Source: Lachnospiraceae bacterium (lineage in GTDB: Bacteria; Bacillota; Clostridia; Lachnospirales; Lachnospiraceae). From it: 46,614 nt of DNA. The position numbers were made by a program, and so were the translations under genes. Under the pieces are notes generated by a model. It saw only the letters and a list, made by a program, of their open reading frames with translations, did no database searches and was not told the origin of the DNA. The first letter of the stretch is position 1. Every line of letters starts with the position of its first letter. Shown in pieces: positions 16,694 to 24,782 of the stretch. The DNA is taken from NCBI GenBank assembly GCA_021153185.1, contig JAGKTY010000018.1, positions 1 to 46,614 on the forward strand, read 5' to 3'.

Positions 16694-18124
16694 CTAAAAG
16701 TAATAATAGGCTCTCGTAATTTCTTCCGCATACCCATACTTACTTGCAACATATACGGTCGCTTCCAAATAATCCAAACACAAATCAAGCCGAAAATTAC
16801 GGTTCCCGTGCGTATTTCGGATATCCATCTCTATCACATCCATCATACGCATCCGTTTCGTCGTATGGTCTTTTGTCAAAAGCAGCATTCCCAGATATTC
16901 TCTGTAATCAAATCCTTCCTCTTGTTCCCCACTGTTTGCATAAGATGCATCCGCCTGGAACGATAGCATTCCTTCCAGAGAATAATGCCAGGAGGAAGCA
17001 TTTTTGATGAGCGGAATTTTTCCGCCGCAAAGCAAATGTTTGATATCATAGACGCTTTCCGCAAATACCCATGCAAGTAAAATAGACATCTTAATCGGCT
17101 CAAGCAGTTCGGGCATCAGAATGACGGCTGCCAACGTCGCCGCAAGCGCTTCTGCCTCTGCAATCTTTGCTCCGTCCGACATAATATATGTAAAATTCGA
17201 CGCCTGTCTCATAAAAAGTAATGTCGATAATGTAGCTTCCAGATTTTTGCTGTCATCCGGCTTTCCGTTTAATATGTATTCAAGTTCATAGTGTAACTTT
17301 GATTGTTCTTTCAGATTGGTATAGCACCCTGCTTTTTCCAATATATACCGATCAAACAGCAAGGAATCCGTACCGGAAAGTCCTGTTCGTCCAAGCAATC
17401 CTTCTCCCTTTTCGCATTGCCTTTTCGAGACATAGTTTTGCGGATTGATTGTTTGCTTCGACACCACCTGCCCCTTTGGAACCAGCAGTGTCAGAGTTGC
17501 TGACGCGCGCAGTCCGTTTACCCCATCTGCAGGATTGTCTATCGCAACCTCCTCCCATTCGTCATCTTTGTTTTTTCTTTTGGGTAATCCCTTAGACCCT
17601 ATCTCCTGCTGATTAGCCTGTTGCATATCGCTAACATTTTTTGTAAAAAAATGATTGTCCGACGCCTGATCAAACATCCCCTTCACCTTGTCCATGCAAT
17701 GCAAACCATATTTTGTTTTCATATAGTCAACAGCCTGCCGCTGCATAACAGTGCCTTTTAAGTCTGTGGCAAGACTGTATTTTTCAGTGACTACGTCGGT
17801 GGCAGAAAGTGCCAGCAAATCCTTTACAAACAATCCGGTTTTTGTCTCATCAAAATTCCGATTCATATAGTGCGATAAATGTTCCTCAACATTTGCTATC
17901 CTTCCTTGTCCACCGCCGTAAGATGTGTCAATAAAAAGCAAATCATATTGCGATAAAAGCTCCCGATTATACTCCGCAAACACACTATAAAGTGCTGCAT
18001 CCATACTAATTTCCGTTTTCATTTGAATTGCTCTTTCTCTGGCACCTGTAATTAAAACGCATACAAATGACATCATAATTCCAAATGTGAGAGCCAAATA
18101 CGCTGTAATTGATCCACTTTTCAT
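16694..18124 (-). CDS. DUF5702-type pilin-like protein of the Tad locus
   Basis: This 476-residue protein begins MKSGSITAYLALTFGIMMSFVCVLI, a membrane segment with a prepilin-like G|SITAY site where +5 is Tyr instead of Glu. The large remainder is extracytoplasmic, with a hydrophobic patch near 325-355 (EALAATLAAVILMPELLEPIKMSILLAWVF). I recognise it as the DUF5702 family that accompanies Tad genes in Firmicutes; function is unknown. It starts 3 bases after the Flp pilin gene. It may be a tip or minor pilin, or an assembly factor. No other recognisable domain is visible. Confidence 0.75.
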   Translation of the reverse strand: MKSGSITAYLALTFGIMMSFVCVLITGARERAIQMKTEISMDAALYSVFAEYNRELLSQYDLLFIDTSYGGGQGRIANVEEHLSHYMNRNFDETKTGLFVKDLLALSATDVVTEKYSLATDLKGTVMQRQAVDYMKTKYGLHCMDKVKGMFDQASDNHFFTKNVSDMQQANQQEIGSKGLPKRKNKDDEWEEVAIDNPADGVNGLRASATLTLLVPKGQVVSKQTINPQNYVSKRQCEKGEGLLGRTGLSGTDSLLFDRYILEKAGCYTNLKEQSKLHYELEYILNGKPDDSKNLEATLSTLLFMRQASNFTYIMSDGAKIAEAEALAATLAAVILMPELLEPIKMSILLAWVFAESVYDIKHLLCGGKIPLIKNASSWHYSLEGMLSFQADASYANSGEQEEGFDYREYLGMLLLTKDHTTKRMRMMDVIEMDIRNTHGNRNFRLDLCLDYLEATVYVASKYGYAEEITRAYYYF

Positions 18125-18127
18125 TGT

Positions 18128-18313
18128 TTACACCTTTCCACTTTGTGAAGTTATTGTTTTAAAGATATTGTTGACGAGCGTTGTCATCTGCTCTTTGAAA
18201 ATCAGAACCAGTGCAATAAGTACAACCAGTATCAATATCATCTCTACTGTCCCAATACCTTTGTTATCTTCCGCTAACTTCATCCGGTTCAACCAAATAA
18301 TGGGTATGTGCAT
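18128..18313 (-). CDS. Flp-type major pilin
   Basis: This 61-residue type IVb pilin has the motif NKGIGTVEMILILVVLIALVLIF. Cleavage is predicted after Gly19, leaving a mature protein with Glu at +5 and a ~22-residue hydrophobic helix, then a short tail. AAGGAGG lies about 11 bases before the ATG at 18313. Another ATG four bases upstream is in a different frame. It follows TadC by 17 bases. Small size and position make it the likely structural subunit of the fibre. Confidence 0.85.
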   Translation of the reverse strand: MHIPIIWLNRMKLAEDNKGIGTVEMILILVVLIALVLIFKEQMTTLVNNIFKTITSQSGKV

Positions 18314-18330
18314 ACATCGTCCTCCTTTCC

Positions 18331-19719
18331 CTAAATATCATAAGAAAGAAAAGCGGGTACAATGATTATGATCATTACAATTCCAAGCATAAGTGTCATT
18401 GGCAACAAAAGTTTCGTCCCTGCCTTCTCTCCTAATCGCTTTGCGTTTGTTTTTCTGAGTGCAAAACTATCCTTTGCTTCCTCATCCAAAATATGTAATA
18501 AGTTGTCAGTTCCTTTCCGATTGTTCTGCAAAAGAATTGACATGAGTTTTCGATATTGATTGACCTTAGTCCGCTTTCCAAACTGTTCAAATGCATCCTG
18601 CCATGAAACACCATTTTCCATCGCATGCATCATATAAGAAAGCTCTTCATATAAATAATTTCTTTCTTCTCCTCTTTTGTTTTTTACTTTTTTTCGGTAT
18701 TCCTCAGTCAACAGGGTAAAGGCACCCTTTGTCGTCATGCCGGCACCCATATAGAGCATCAGCTTGCTTACAAATTCCGGATATTCGCGCAGTAGCTGAT
18801 CACGCCTTTTTTCAATTTCCTTATGAAGATCTTTGTTTTTTGCGAAAAAAACGAGAATACATATGAGCAATCCTCCTGTTAATACCAAAAGCGCCATTGG
18901 CTGTTTTTGCTCTGTAATCTGAATGGATTTGTCCTGAAGCTTTGTCGGCAAATAAAACTGCTGCTGTGTATTGTTCTCCTTTTCCTGTTGCCTGATCTCA
19001 TCAAAGGCTTTTTGTGTATCGGATTGTGCGAAAGGGGTTGTATCCTTTGCTAACACAATCGGGAAGGAATGTTCGCAATAAAAATCTTCATAGCTAAGCT
19101 GCAGTGTCAGCATGACAATCTGCTCAGGCGGTGCCTCTTTTGTAAAGGATACCGTTCCGTCTGAAGAAATATATTGATAATTGTCCATACTCCACTCATA
19201 TGTAATTGGGAACACACCGGTAAGCTCCAGATTTAAATCTTCTGTCACATGGTCTAATGTTTTGTTGTCTCCCTTGATTTGTTCCGGAATAGACGAGATG
19301 ATTTCGTCGCATTTTTGTTCAAACTCCTCCCGGCTGTACTTCTTTTCGGAAACAATGATGACGCCGTCCTCACTCGTTCCGTCAACTACAATCGAAACCG
19401 GAACTTTCCGCTCCACTCCATCCGGGTTTTGCCGGACGATATAAGTGCCTGTCTCATCCTGCAAAATAACCTTTTGCTTACGTTCAGCGTATTGTATGAT
19501 GGCAGCACATGTGATACAAACAAGAAATAACCCGGCGCAAATACCAATCTTGGTCATATAAAACGAATAGAATGCTTCCTGTGTTTTTACCGGCGGCGTT
19601 AACTCCGCAATATCTTCCTTTACCTCTTTTGCGAAAAAACGCTCCCATTTATGCAGTTTCATATATTGTTTCAGCTTCTTAAGCACCATATCATGCTCTC
19701 GTTTTGTATTCTTCTTCAA
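18331..19719 (-). CDS. TadC-like pilus assembly membrane protein with extracytoplasmic insert
   Basis: This 462-residue protein has a C-terminal type II secretion F domain (about residues 275-462; KDLHKEIEKRRDQLLREYPEFVSKLMLYMGAGMT is its start). In front is an added part: a helix near 52-72, then ~190 residues predicted outside the membrane, including GVFPITYEWSMDNYQYISSDGTV, which resembles bacterial Ig-like folds. The start is a TTG at 19719 with AGAGG upstream, three bases after the TadB stop; ATG 19689 is an alternative. With TadB it should form the inner-membrane platform that CpaF drives. The insert is not part of a minimal TadC. Confidence 0.82.
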   Translation of the reverse strand: MKKNTKREHDMVLKKLKQYMKLHKWERFFAKEVKEDIAELTPPVKTQEAFYSFYMTKIGICAGLFLVCITCAAIIQYAERKQKVILQDETGTYIVRQNPDGVERKVPVSIVVDGTSEDGVIIVSEKKYSREEFEQKCDEIISSIPEQIKGDNKTLDHVTEDLNLELTGVFPITYEWSMDNYQYISSDGTVSFTKEAPPEQIVMLTLQLSYEDFYCEHSFPIVLAKDTTPFAQSDTQKAFDEIRQQEKENNTQQQFYLPTKLQDKSIQITEQKQPMALLVLTGGLLICILVFFAKNKDLHKEIEKRRDQLLREYPEFVSKLMLYMGAGMTTKGAFTLLTEEYRKKVKNKRGEERNYLYEELSYMMHAMENGVSWQDAFEQFGKRTKVNQYRKLMSILLQNNRKGTDNLLHILDEEAKDSFALRKTNAKRLGEKAGTKLLLPMTLMLGIVMIIIIVPAFLSYDI

Positions 19720-19722
19720 ATT

Positions 19723-20460
19723 TTAAACCTCTATTTGTGTCATTTTCTTTCCCAAAAAATAAGCAAATGCATATACAATCAAACAAGCTGTCATCAAACC
19801 GGTTCCAATCGGATTATGATATAGGGGATCGAAAAAACCGGGCGATGTCATTTTGATATAAAAGATAATGAGCATGGGAATTGCATTCATAATCGTTTGT
19901 TCAAATTGTCTGGCGGTCAGCATCGTTTGTATTTCCCTTTGAATTTCTATCTTCTCACTGATGACGCCTGCCGTATTTTGGATTATTTTGCCAAGGTCGC
20001 CACCCTTACGCTTTGCAATGCGAAAGACTTGTGCAAAGTCCATCACTTCTTCAATCTGACAGCGTCCGGCAAAGTCAAATAATACATCTTCCAGCAAAAA
20101 ATTGTTGCCGAGTTTTCTCTGAATCGCCATCAGCTCCTGCACCATATCCGCATCCGGCGCATAATTCAGTTTTAAATCCCTTAGCGCTTCCCGAAATGCA
20201 TTTTCCGGAGAATAACCACTTCGAAGCGCTGTTGCAACTGCCAAAATAGCATCCCGGAATTGAACGGTAAGTTCTTTTTTTCTTGTATCATTTGCATTCT
20301 TTTTTTCAATGACAAAAACACCAATACCCACGATTGGAAGCAGAATAAGTCCGTACGCAGAATCATAAAACAAATATGCAATTGCACCACTGATACACAG
20401 ACTCATTCCAAATGTCTTTATCCATTGCGCCTTGGAAAAATGAAACGACTGATAATCCAT
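19723..20460 (-). CDS. TadB-like pilus assembly membrane protein
   Basis: This 245-residue protein has two N-terminal hydrophobic segments (about 14-50), then a type II secretion F domain: LTVQFRDAILAVATALRSGYSPENAF, then CQIEEVMDFAQVFRIAKRKGGDL. Two C-terminal helices follow. It is the platform partner of TadC. GGGGGAGCTT precedes the ATG. It lies 12 bases after the CpaF gene and just before TadC. Confidence 0.9.
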   Translation of the reverse strand: MDYQSFHFSKAQWIKTFGMSLCISGAIAYLFYDSAYGLILLPIVGIGVFVIEKKNANDTRKKELTVQFRDAILAVATALRSGYSPENAFREALRDLKLNYAPDADMVQELMAIQRKLGNNFLLEDVLFDFAGRCQIEEVMDFAQVFRIAKRKGGDLGKIIQNTAGVISEKIEIQREIQTMLTARQFEQTIMNAIPMLIIFYIKMTSPGFFDPLYHNPIGTGLMTACLIVYAFAYFLGKKMTQIEV

Positions 20461-20472
20461 AAGCTCCCCCTA

Positions 20473-21690
20473 TCATATGATTCCTGCAAATTGCAGCTTT
20501 TGTATCTGACATAGTTCCCCGCATTTCTTTAGTTCCCCGATTACCTCTGTTTTTGTACTTTCTGCGCTTTCTTCAAACTGATATAAAATCCGGCTTTGAA
20601 TCTCCCCATTCTCAAATCCAAGCACTTCCGTTATTTCTAACACCTTTCGGCTTCTGTCTCTAAGCCTTCCAAGGTGAACAACAATATCAATTCCTGATGC
20701 AATCTGTCTGCGAATTGCCATCAGTGGCAAATCCATTCCCATGAGTACCATTGTCTCTAACCTTGTAAACATATCATTGCAACTGTTTGCATGTCCGGTT
20801 GAAAGGGAGCCGTCATGCCCTGTATTTAACGCCTGCAGCATGTCAATCGCCTCACTCCCCCTGACCTCTCCGACGATAATGCGGTCAGGCCGCATTCGTA
20901 GGGACGCTTTGATCAAATCGCGTATCGTGATGGCATCGCATCCGCTCATATTGGCATTACGTGTCTCCAGTCTGACTAGGTTATCAATCCCCAAAAGCTG
21001 AAGCTCTGCACTGTCTTCAATCGTAATCACACGTTCTGTTCGCGGAATATACTGTGAAAGTGCGTTTAAAAAGGTCGTTTTCCCGCTTCCGGTTCCGCCG
21101 CTGATAAAAATGTTGTACCCGCCGATGACCAATTTTTTTAAAAACTCTGCTGCTTCTACAGATACAGAACCAAACGCTATCAAATCCTCCATCAAAATAG
21201 GTTTGTCCGGAAATCTTCGGATCGTTAAAATCGGTCCGTTGATTGCAATGGGATTTAATACGACATTCACACGCGCACCACCCGCTAATCTCGAATCGAC
21301 AATCGGCATGGATTCATTTACGACACGATTGCTCGTGGACACGATTTGCTGGATGATATCACTTAGCTTATCCTTACTTTCAAACTGTTTTTCATACCGG
21401 AAAAGCTTACCCTTTTTCTCAATAAAAATATGGGAAGGGCCGTTGACCATGATTTCCGTGATCGATTCGTCCCGGATCAGTTCCTCCAAAATATCTAACC
21501 TCCGGATTGCATCAAACAACTCTCTTGTCATACGTTTCTGATCGGCAAGAGACATATATTGGTTTTTTGAGGCAGCGACTATTGCCTGCTCCAGATCCTC
21601 TTTCAGCTCTTCTTCCGATATTTCTGACGTGAAATCCAGTTTTTGCACAAATTCCTCTTTGATGGCTGTTTTGATTTCCTCATAATTCAT
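20473..21690 (-). CDS. CpaF/TadA-type pilus assembly ATPase
   Basis: This 405-residue secretion ATPase powers Flp pilus assembly. An N-terminal helical region precedes the core, which shows RLAGGARVNVVLNP, Walker A GGTGSGKTT (about 198-206), an Asp box with TIEDSAELQL, Walker B-type RPDRIIVGEVRG and the histidine-box region TGHDGSLSTGHAN. The length and motifs are typical of CpaF. Its ATG overlaps the TadZ stop by four bases (ATGA). It is the second gene of the operon. Confidence 0.96.
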   Translation of the reverse strand: MNYEEIKTAIKEEFVQKLDFTSEISEEELKEDLEQAIVAASKNQYMSLADQKRMTRELFDAIRRLDILEELIRDESITEIMVNGPSHIFIEKKGKLFRYEKQFESKDKLSDIIQQIVSTSNRVVNESMPIVDSRLAGGARVNVVLNPIAINGPILTIRRFPDKPILMEDLIAFGSVSVEAAEFLKKLVIGGYNIFISGGTGSGKTTFLNALSQYIPRTERVITIEDSAELQLLGIDNLVRLETRNANMSGCDAITIRDLIKASLRMRPDRIIVGEVRGSEAIDMLQALNTGHDGSLSTGHANSCNDMFTRLETMVLMGMDLPLMAIRRQIASGIDIVVHLGRLRDRSRKVLEITEVLGFENGEIQSRILYQFEESAESTKTEVIGELKKCGELCQIQKLQFAGII

Positions 21691-22685
21691 AAACAGTCCT
21701 CCTCAATTAGCCGATTCACGTACAGGGCAAGCTCACTATATGGTAATTCACTGATTTTCTTTGGTAATTGTTTATAGATAGGTAATTGAATCTTCTTTGT
21801 TTTTTCCAGAAGAGCAGATTGATTTGTGAATGCCAGCATTTTCTCATACTGGTCAATTTTGGCAAGAGACATTCCATCTTTACGTACGATGGTATATACA
21901 TGATTACATTTTGATAACAGTTCAAATAAACCATGAATATAATCCGACAAATCCAATATAATGATTTCATATTCTGATTGTGAACGCATTGTTTCGATTA
22001 ATTCCAACCATGTTTGTGTTGTCACATCCTGCAAATCCAGGAAATTCTCCGTCGGGGGGATATAATCAAGATTTCCGAACTGCTCTATCATACTTTTCAT
22101 CTTTAGTTGAAAATGTTTGCTGTGGTTTTCCAGATAAAAAAGCAGTTGTGACAGATTGCCATGTGTTGCCCCATAATCCAAGAGCTGTGAAAACCCGGAA
22201 TACGGTTCCAGATTGATGTAAAGACAGCGTTTCTTTTTGGCTAACAGCTGTCCCAAAACAATCGAAAAAGAAGTTTTCAGACATCGGTTAATCGGTGAAT
22301 AAACGCCAATCAACCTCGCTTTTTGTGTTCTTAGTTCAGAAAAAACATAATCTGCCTGACCGCTGCTGCAGATTTCCAAAATGCACTTTGCTATCACGAC
22401 CGCCGATTGATACTTTAAAATAGACGGATATTCATCCGATTGCACTCCCTGATCGGATACCAAACTGATTGTCTGCTGTACCGGAAACTGTTCCGGCAGC
22501 TGCGTAATCATCGTCTCATCGATGAGTAGCACTGCTACCCGGTTGCTTTTTCCATATGCAACCAGCTTACAGGGGTCATCAAACGCCATGACTTCAAACG
22601 GTAACAGCTTATGACCGTTTAAAAACTCTGCCAAACGAAAAACATACTGTCTCTCATAATCACAGATTGCTAATACTTGTCCCAT
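21687..22685 (-). CDS. TadZ/CpaE-like pilus localisation protein
   Basis: This 332-residue protein has a receiver-like N-terminal domain (residues 1 to about 110) without a clear phosphorylation site. A ParA/MinD-like domain follows. Its nucleotide site is degenerate: GVYSPINRCLKTSFSIVLGQ keeps a Lys-Thr-Ser but not the full KGGxGKT. Later, EIIILDLSDYIHGLFELLSKC corresponds to Walker B and beyond. This architecture is that of TadZ/CpaE, which positions the machine at the cell pole. AAGGA precedes the ATG and a good promoter lies about 80 bases upstream, so this is the first gene of the Tad operon. Confidence 0.82.
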   Translation of the reverse strand: MGQVLAICDYERQYVFRLAEFLNGHKLLPFEVMAFDDPCKLVAYGKSNRVAVLLIDETMITQLPEQFPVQQTISLVSDQGVQSDEYPSILKYQSAVVIAKCILEICSSGQADYVFSELRTQKARLIGVYSPINRCLKTSFSIVLGQLLAKKKRCLYINLEPYSGFSQLLDYGATHGNLSQLLFYLENHSKHFQLKMKSMIEQFGNLDYIPPTENFLDLQDVTTQTWLELIETMRSQSEYEIIILDLSDYIHGLFELLSKCNHVYTIVRKDGMSLAKIDQYEKMLAFTNQSALLEKTKKIQLPIYKQLPKKISELPYSELALYVNRLIEEDCL

Positions 22686-22708
22686 ATTTCATTCCTTTTT
22701 GAATAATC

Positions 22709-22721
22709 CTATGAATCATAG
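22709..22721. promoter_or_regulatory. 13-bp palindrome in the Tad operon leader
   Basis: CTATGA-A-TCATAG is a perfect palindrome with a one-base centre. It sits in the 5' untranslated region about 24 bases before the TadZ start and downstream of the promoter. It could be an operator or chance; no regulator is linked to it. Confidence 0.3.
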
Positions 22722-22762
22722 CCAGAATTTGATTCGGTAGAAATAGATTGTTTGTAAAATGG

Positions 22763-22791
22763 ATTATATGCCTGCTTTTTCCGGATGTAAA
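22763..22791 (-). promoter_or_regulatory. Promoter of the Tad pilus operon
   Basis: TTTACA (22786-22791), 17 bases and a perfect TATAAT (22763-22768) on the minus strand. The start would be near 22756, giving a leader of about 70 bases before TadZ. The promoter lies downstream of a possible weak terminator after the BofA-like gene. Confidence 0.75.
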
Positions 22792-22820
22792 GAGTTTTTT
22801 TCATAGAAAAACATTTTTGT

Positions 22821-22839
22821 AAAAAAGTGCCAAACACTT
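22821..22839 (-). terminator. Possible weak terminator after the BofA-like gene
   Basis: On the minus strand AAGTG (22839-22835) faces CACTT (22829-22825) around a five-base loop, with six Ts at the end. The stem is only 5 bp and overlaps the stop codon, so termination may be partial. Confidence 0.35.
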
Positions 22840-23125
22840 AAATTAAAAGTACCCCATATAGCAGGCAAACCCCCGGAAATCCAAGCAAAATGCATGTCAA
22901 AAAACTGATTGGCCCAATCCCGACTTCCAGGGAATACCCGAAATAAAAAAGAACCTGATTGACAGACCAGATGAGCGCTAAGCACAAAAAACCTCTCATC
23001 AATACTGTTAATAAGGCTCTAATTTGTTGTTTAAAATATAAAATGATAAAAATCATGGCAAGTATGCCAAATAAGAAAGGAATTCCGTAATCCTGCATAG
23101 CTTTTCCCAAACTTCTTTGGTACAT
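22838..23125 (-). CDS. BofA-family membrane protein
   Basis: This 95-residue protein has about three hydrophobic segments. The C-terminal half fits the pro-sigma-K processing inhibitor BofA pattern: WSVNQVLFYFGYSLEVGIGPISFLTCILLGFPGVCLLYG, with the conserved Asn, Gly-x-Pro and GxPG. In sporulating Firmicutes BofA restrains the SpoIVFB membrane protease. Here the gene lies 22 bases after the flagellar chaperone gene and not by recR, the usual neighbour in Bacilli. The start is uncertain because neither the ATG at 23125 nor that at 23098 has a strong ribosome site. A role in sporulation is not shown by the context. Confidence 0.6.
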   Translation of the reverse strand: MYQRSLGKAMQDYGIPFLFGILAMIFIILYFKQQIRALLTVLMRGFLCLALIWSVNQVLFYFGYSLEVGIGPISFLTCILLGFPGVCLLYGVLLI

Positions 23126-23147
23126 ACCTATGACAACATATAGCTGA

Positions 23148-23621
23148 TTATGCTAAAAATCCCCGATTATTTGTCGTCTGAATATTTTCATTGAGTGTAT
23201 GCTTGCCATATGTCAGCCCTGCATAAACGGACTGTACATTTCCCATCACTGCATCTGATGTGTCCTGCTTACTGATGGGAAGATACCCTTTTTTGAGCGA
23301 TTCCATCATATTCTTTAACTGGATTAAAATCGCTGCATCGTGATTGATACCGGCACTTGTCAGTCTCCTTTGGGCAAATCCGTAGAGACTCCTATAGTTG
23401 GTCGCGAGGTTATGATCCGGATTGACGGATGCCATCAGCTCCTGTACGGTTTCTTTTGCTTTGGTAATGCCGGATTGAAATGCCTCCTCATGCGGCGGCT
23501 CTAACGACTGCAGTGCGTCACCTATAAATACGCCAAACATATCATATAAAATAATCACCAGCTCACTTTTATTTGCCTGTGATATGCGAAGCGTAAACTG
23601 TTTTTTTTGTTCATCGGTCAT
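23148..23621 (-). CDS. fliS: FliS-like flagellin export chaperone
   Basis: This 157-residue protein has the FliS-type helical start with KSELVIILYDMFGVFIGDAL and later NPDHNLATNYRSLYGFAQRRLTSAG. FliS binds the C-terminal part of flagellin in the cytoplasm and prevents early polymerisation. It is slightly longer than classical FliS (about 130 residues) because of a C-terminal extension after residue 125. The gene starts 10 bases after the flagellin stop, which supports the assignment. AGGTG precedes the ATG. Confidence 0.8.
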   Translation of the reverse strand: MTDEQKKQFTLRISQANKSELVIILYDMFGVFIGDALQSLEPPHEEAFQSGITKAKETVQELMASVNPDHNLATNYRSLYGFAQRRLTSAGINHDAAILIQLKNMMESLKKGYLPISKQDTSDAVMGNVQSVYAGLTYGKHTLNENIQTTNNRGFLA

Positions 23622-23631
23622 ACGATTTCAC

Positions 23632-24774
23632 CTATTGTAATAACTGTAATACCTGCTGCGGTCTTTCGTTTGCCTGTGCAAGGACGCTTGTTCCTGCCTG
23701 TACAAGCACCTGCAGATTGGTGTACTCTGTCATTTCTTCTGCCATATCGACATCCATGATGCGAGAGTACGCACTTGTCATTTCCTCCTGTGTGACATCC
23801 AGGCTCGTTGCGGTGTGCTCCAGTCTGTTCTGATAAGCACCGAGTCTTGAACGGGCAGAAGAAACATATTCGATTCCTCTTGCAATTTCATCAATCGCTG
23901 CCTGTGAAGATTCTTCTGTCAACACATTCGTATCCTTAATTCCCATGCTGCGCAGATCCATTTTCGGAATGCGAAGAGCAAGTACCTGCCCCTCGTTCGC
24001 TCCAATCTGGACACGCATCGGTCCGATATCCGTCAAATCAAGAACGACAGAACCATCAATATCTTTTGTCACATAAACTTTTAATTCCTTTCCGGTACCA
24101 TCTGCAAATGTGACCGTGTCACCCTCATATTTGACTGTCGCATTTGCCTCTGTAATAAAATGCTGCATTTCCGTAGATGGTGCCGGCTCTCCTGCCGCTG
24201 CAGATAACTGCGCACTCGTTATTTCATATATTGTCTCTCCGTTATCACCGATAGAGGTATCCGTTGTTAATGTCAAACCGAGCTTCATAGCCGGAATATC
24301 ATCCGAAAATGTGCCAACCGTTACACCTACTGTATCAGAGTAGCCTTTTCTGTCGAACGTACCGTCTAACAGCCTTTGTGTGTTAAAGTCCGTATCATCA
24401 GAAATACGCTGGATTTCCTTCTTGAGCTGTTTGACTTCCTCATCGATCATCGCCCGATCGTCGTCTTTCATCGTTGCCGTTGAAGCCTTAACTGCAAGCT
24501 CATTCATACGCTGAAGCATTGCGTGTACTTCGTTCAGTGCACCGTCTGCTGTCTCAACAACACTGATTGCATCACTACCGTTCTGATCTGCCTGTTCAAG
24601 TGAACGGATCTGTGCCTTCATTTTTTTACCGATTGCAATACCGGATGGATTGTCTTTTGCCTGATTGATTTTGAGTCCGGATGCAAGTCTCTGGCTTGAT
24701 GCACTCAATCTATGGTCGTTTCGATTTAAAGAATCATTCGCAACAATTGCCGAAATGTTATAATTTATCTTCAT
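23632..24774 (-). CDS. Flagellin
   Basis: This 380-residue flagellar filament subunit has conserved D0/D1 ends. The N terminus begins MKINYNISAIVANDSLNRND with RLASGLKINQAKDNPSGIAI. The C terminus has SRIMDVDMAEEMTEYT and ends VLAQANERPQQVLQLLQ. The middle (about 140-290) is a short variable domain. The TLR5-contact region reads LQRMNELAVK, the form I associate with Lachnospiraceae flagellins. AGGAG lies five bases before the ATG and overlaps the stop of the DUF6240-like gene. It is flanked by the DUF6240-like gene and FliS in one transcription unit. Confidence 0.97.
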   Translation of the reverse strand: MKINYNISAIVANDSLNRNDHRLSASSQRLASGLKINQAKDNPSGIAIGKKMKAQIRSLEQADQNGSDAISVVETADGALNEVHAMLQRMNELAVKASTATMKDDDRAMIDEEVKQLKKEIQRISDDTDFNTQRLLDGTFDRKGYSDTVGVTVGTFSDDIPAMKLGLTLTTDTSIGDNGETIYEITSAQLSAAAGEPAPSTEMQHFITEANATVKYEGDTVTFADGTGKELKVYVTKDIDGSVVLDLTDIGPMRVQIGANEGQVLALRIPKMDLRSMGIKDTNVLTEESSQAAIDEIARGIEYVSSARSRLGAYQNRLEHTATSLDVTQEEMTSAYSRIMDVDMAEEMTEYTNLQVLVQAGTSVLAQANERPQQVLQLLQ

Positions 24775-24782
24775 AAAAGCTC

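Noticed and set aside
16694..16966. Small plus-strand frames within the Tad operon
   Set aside because: They are antisense to well-supported operon genes with overlapping starts and stops, and have no ribosome sites.
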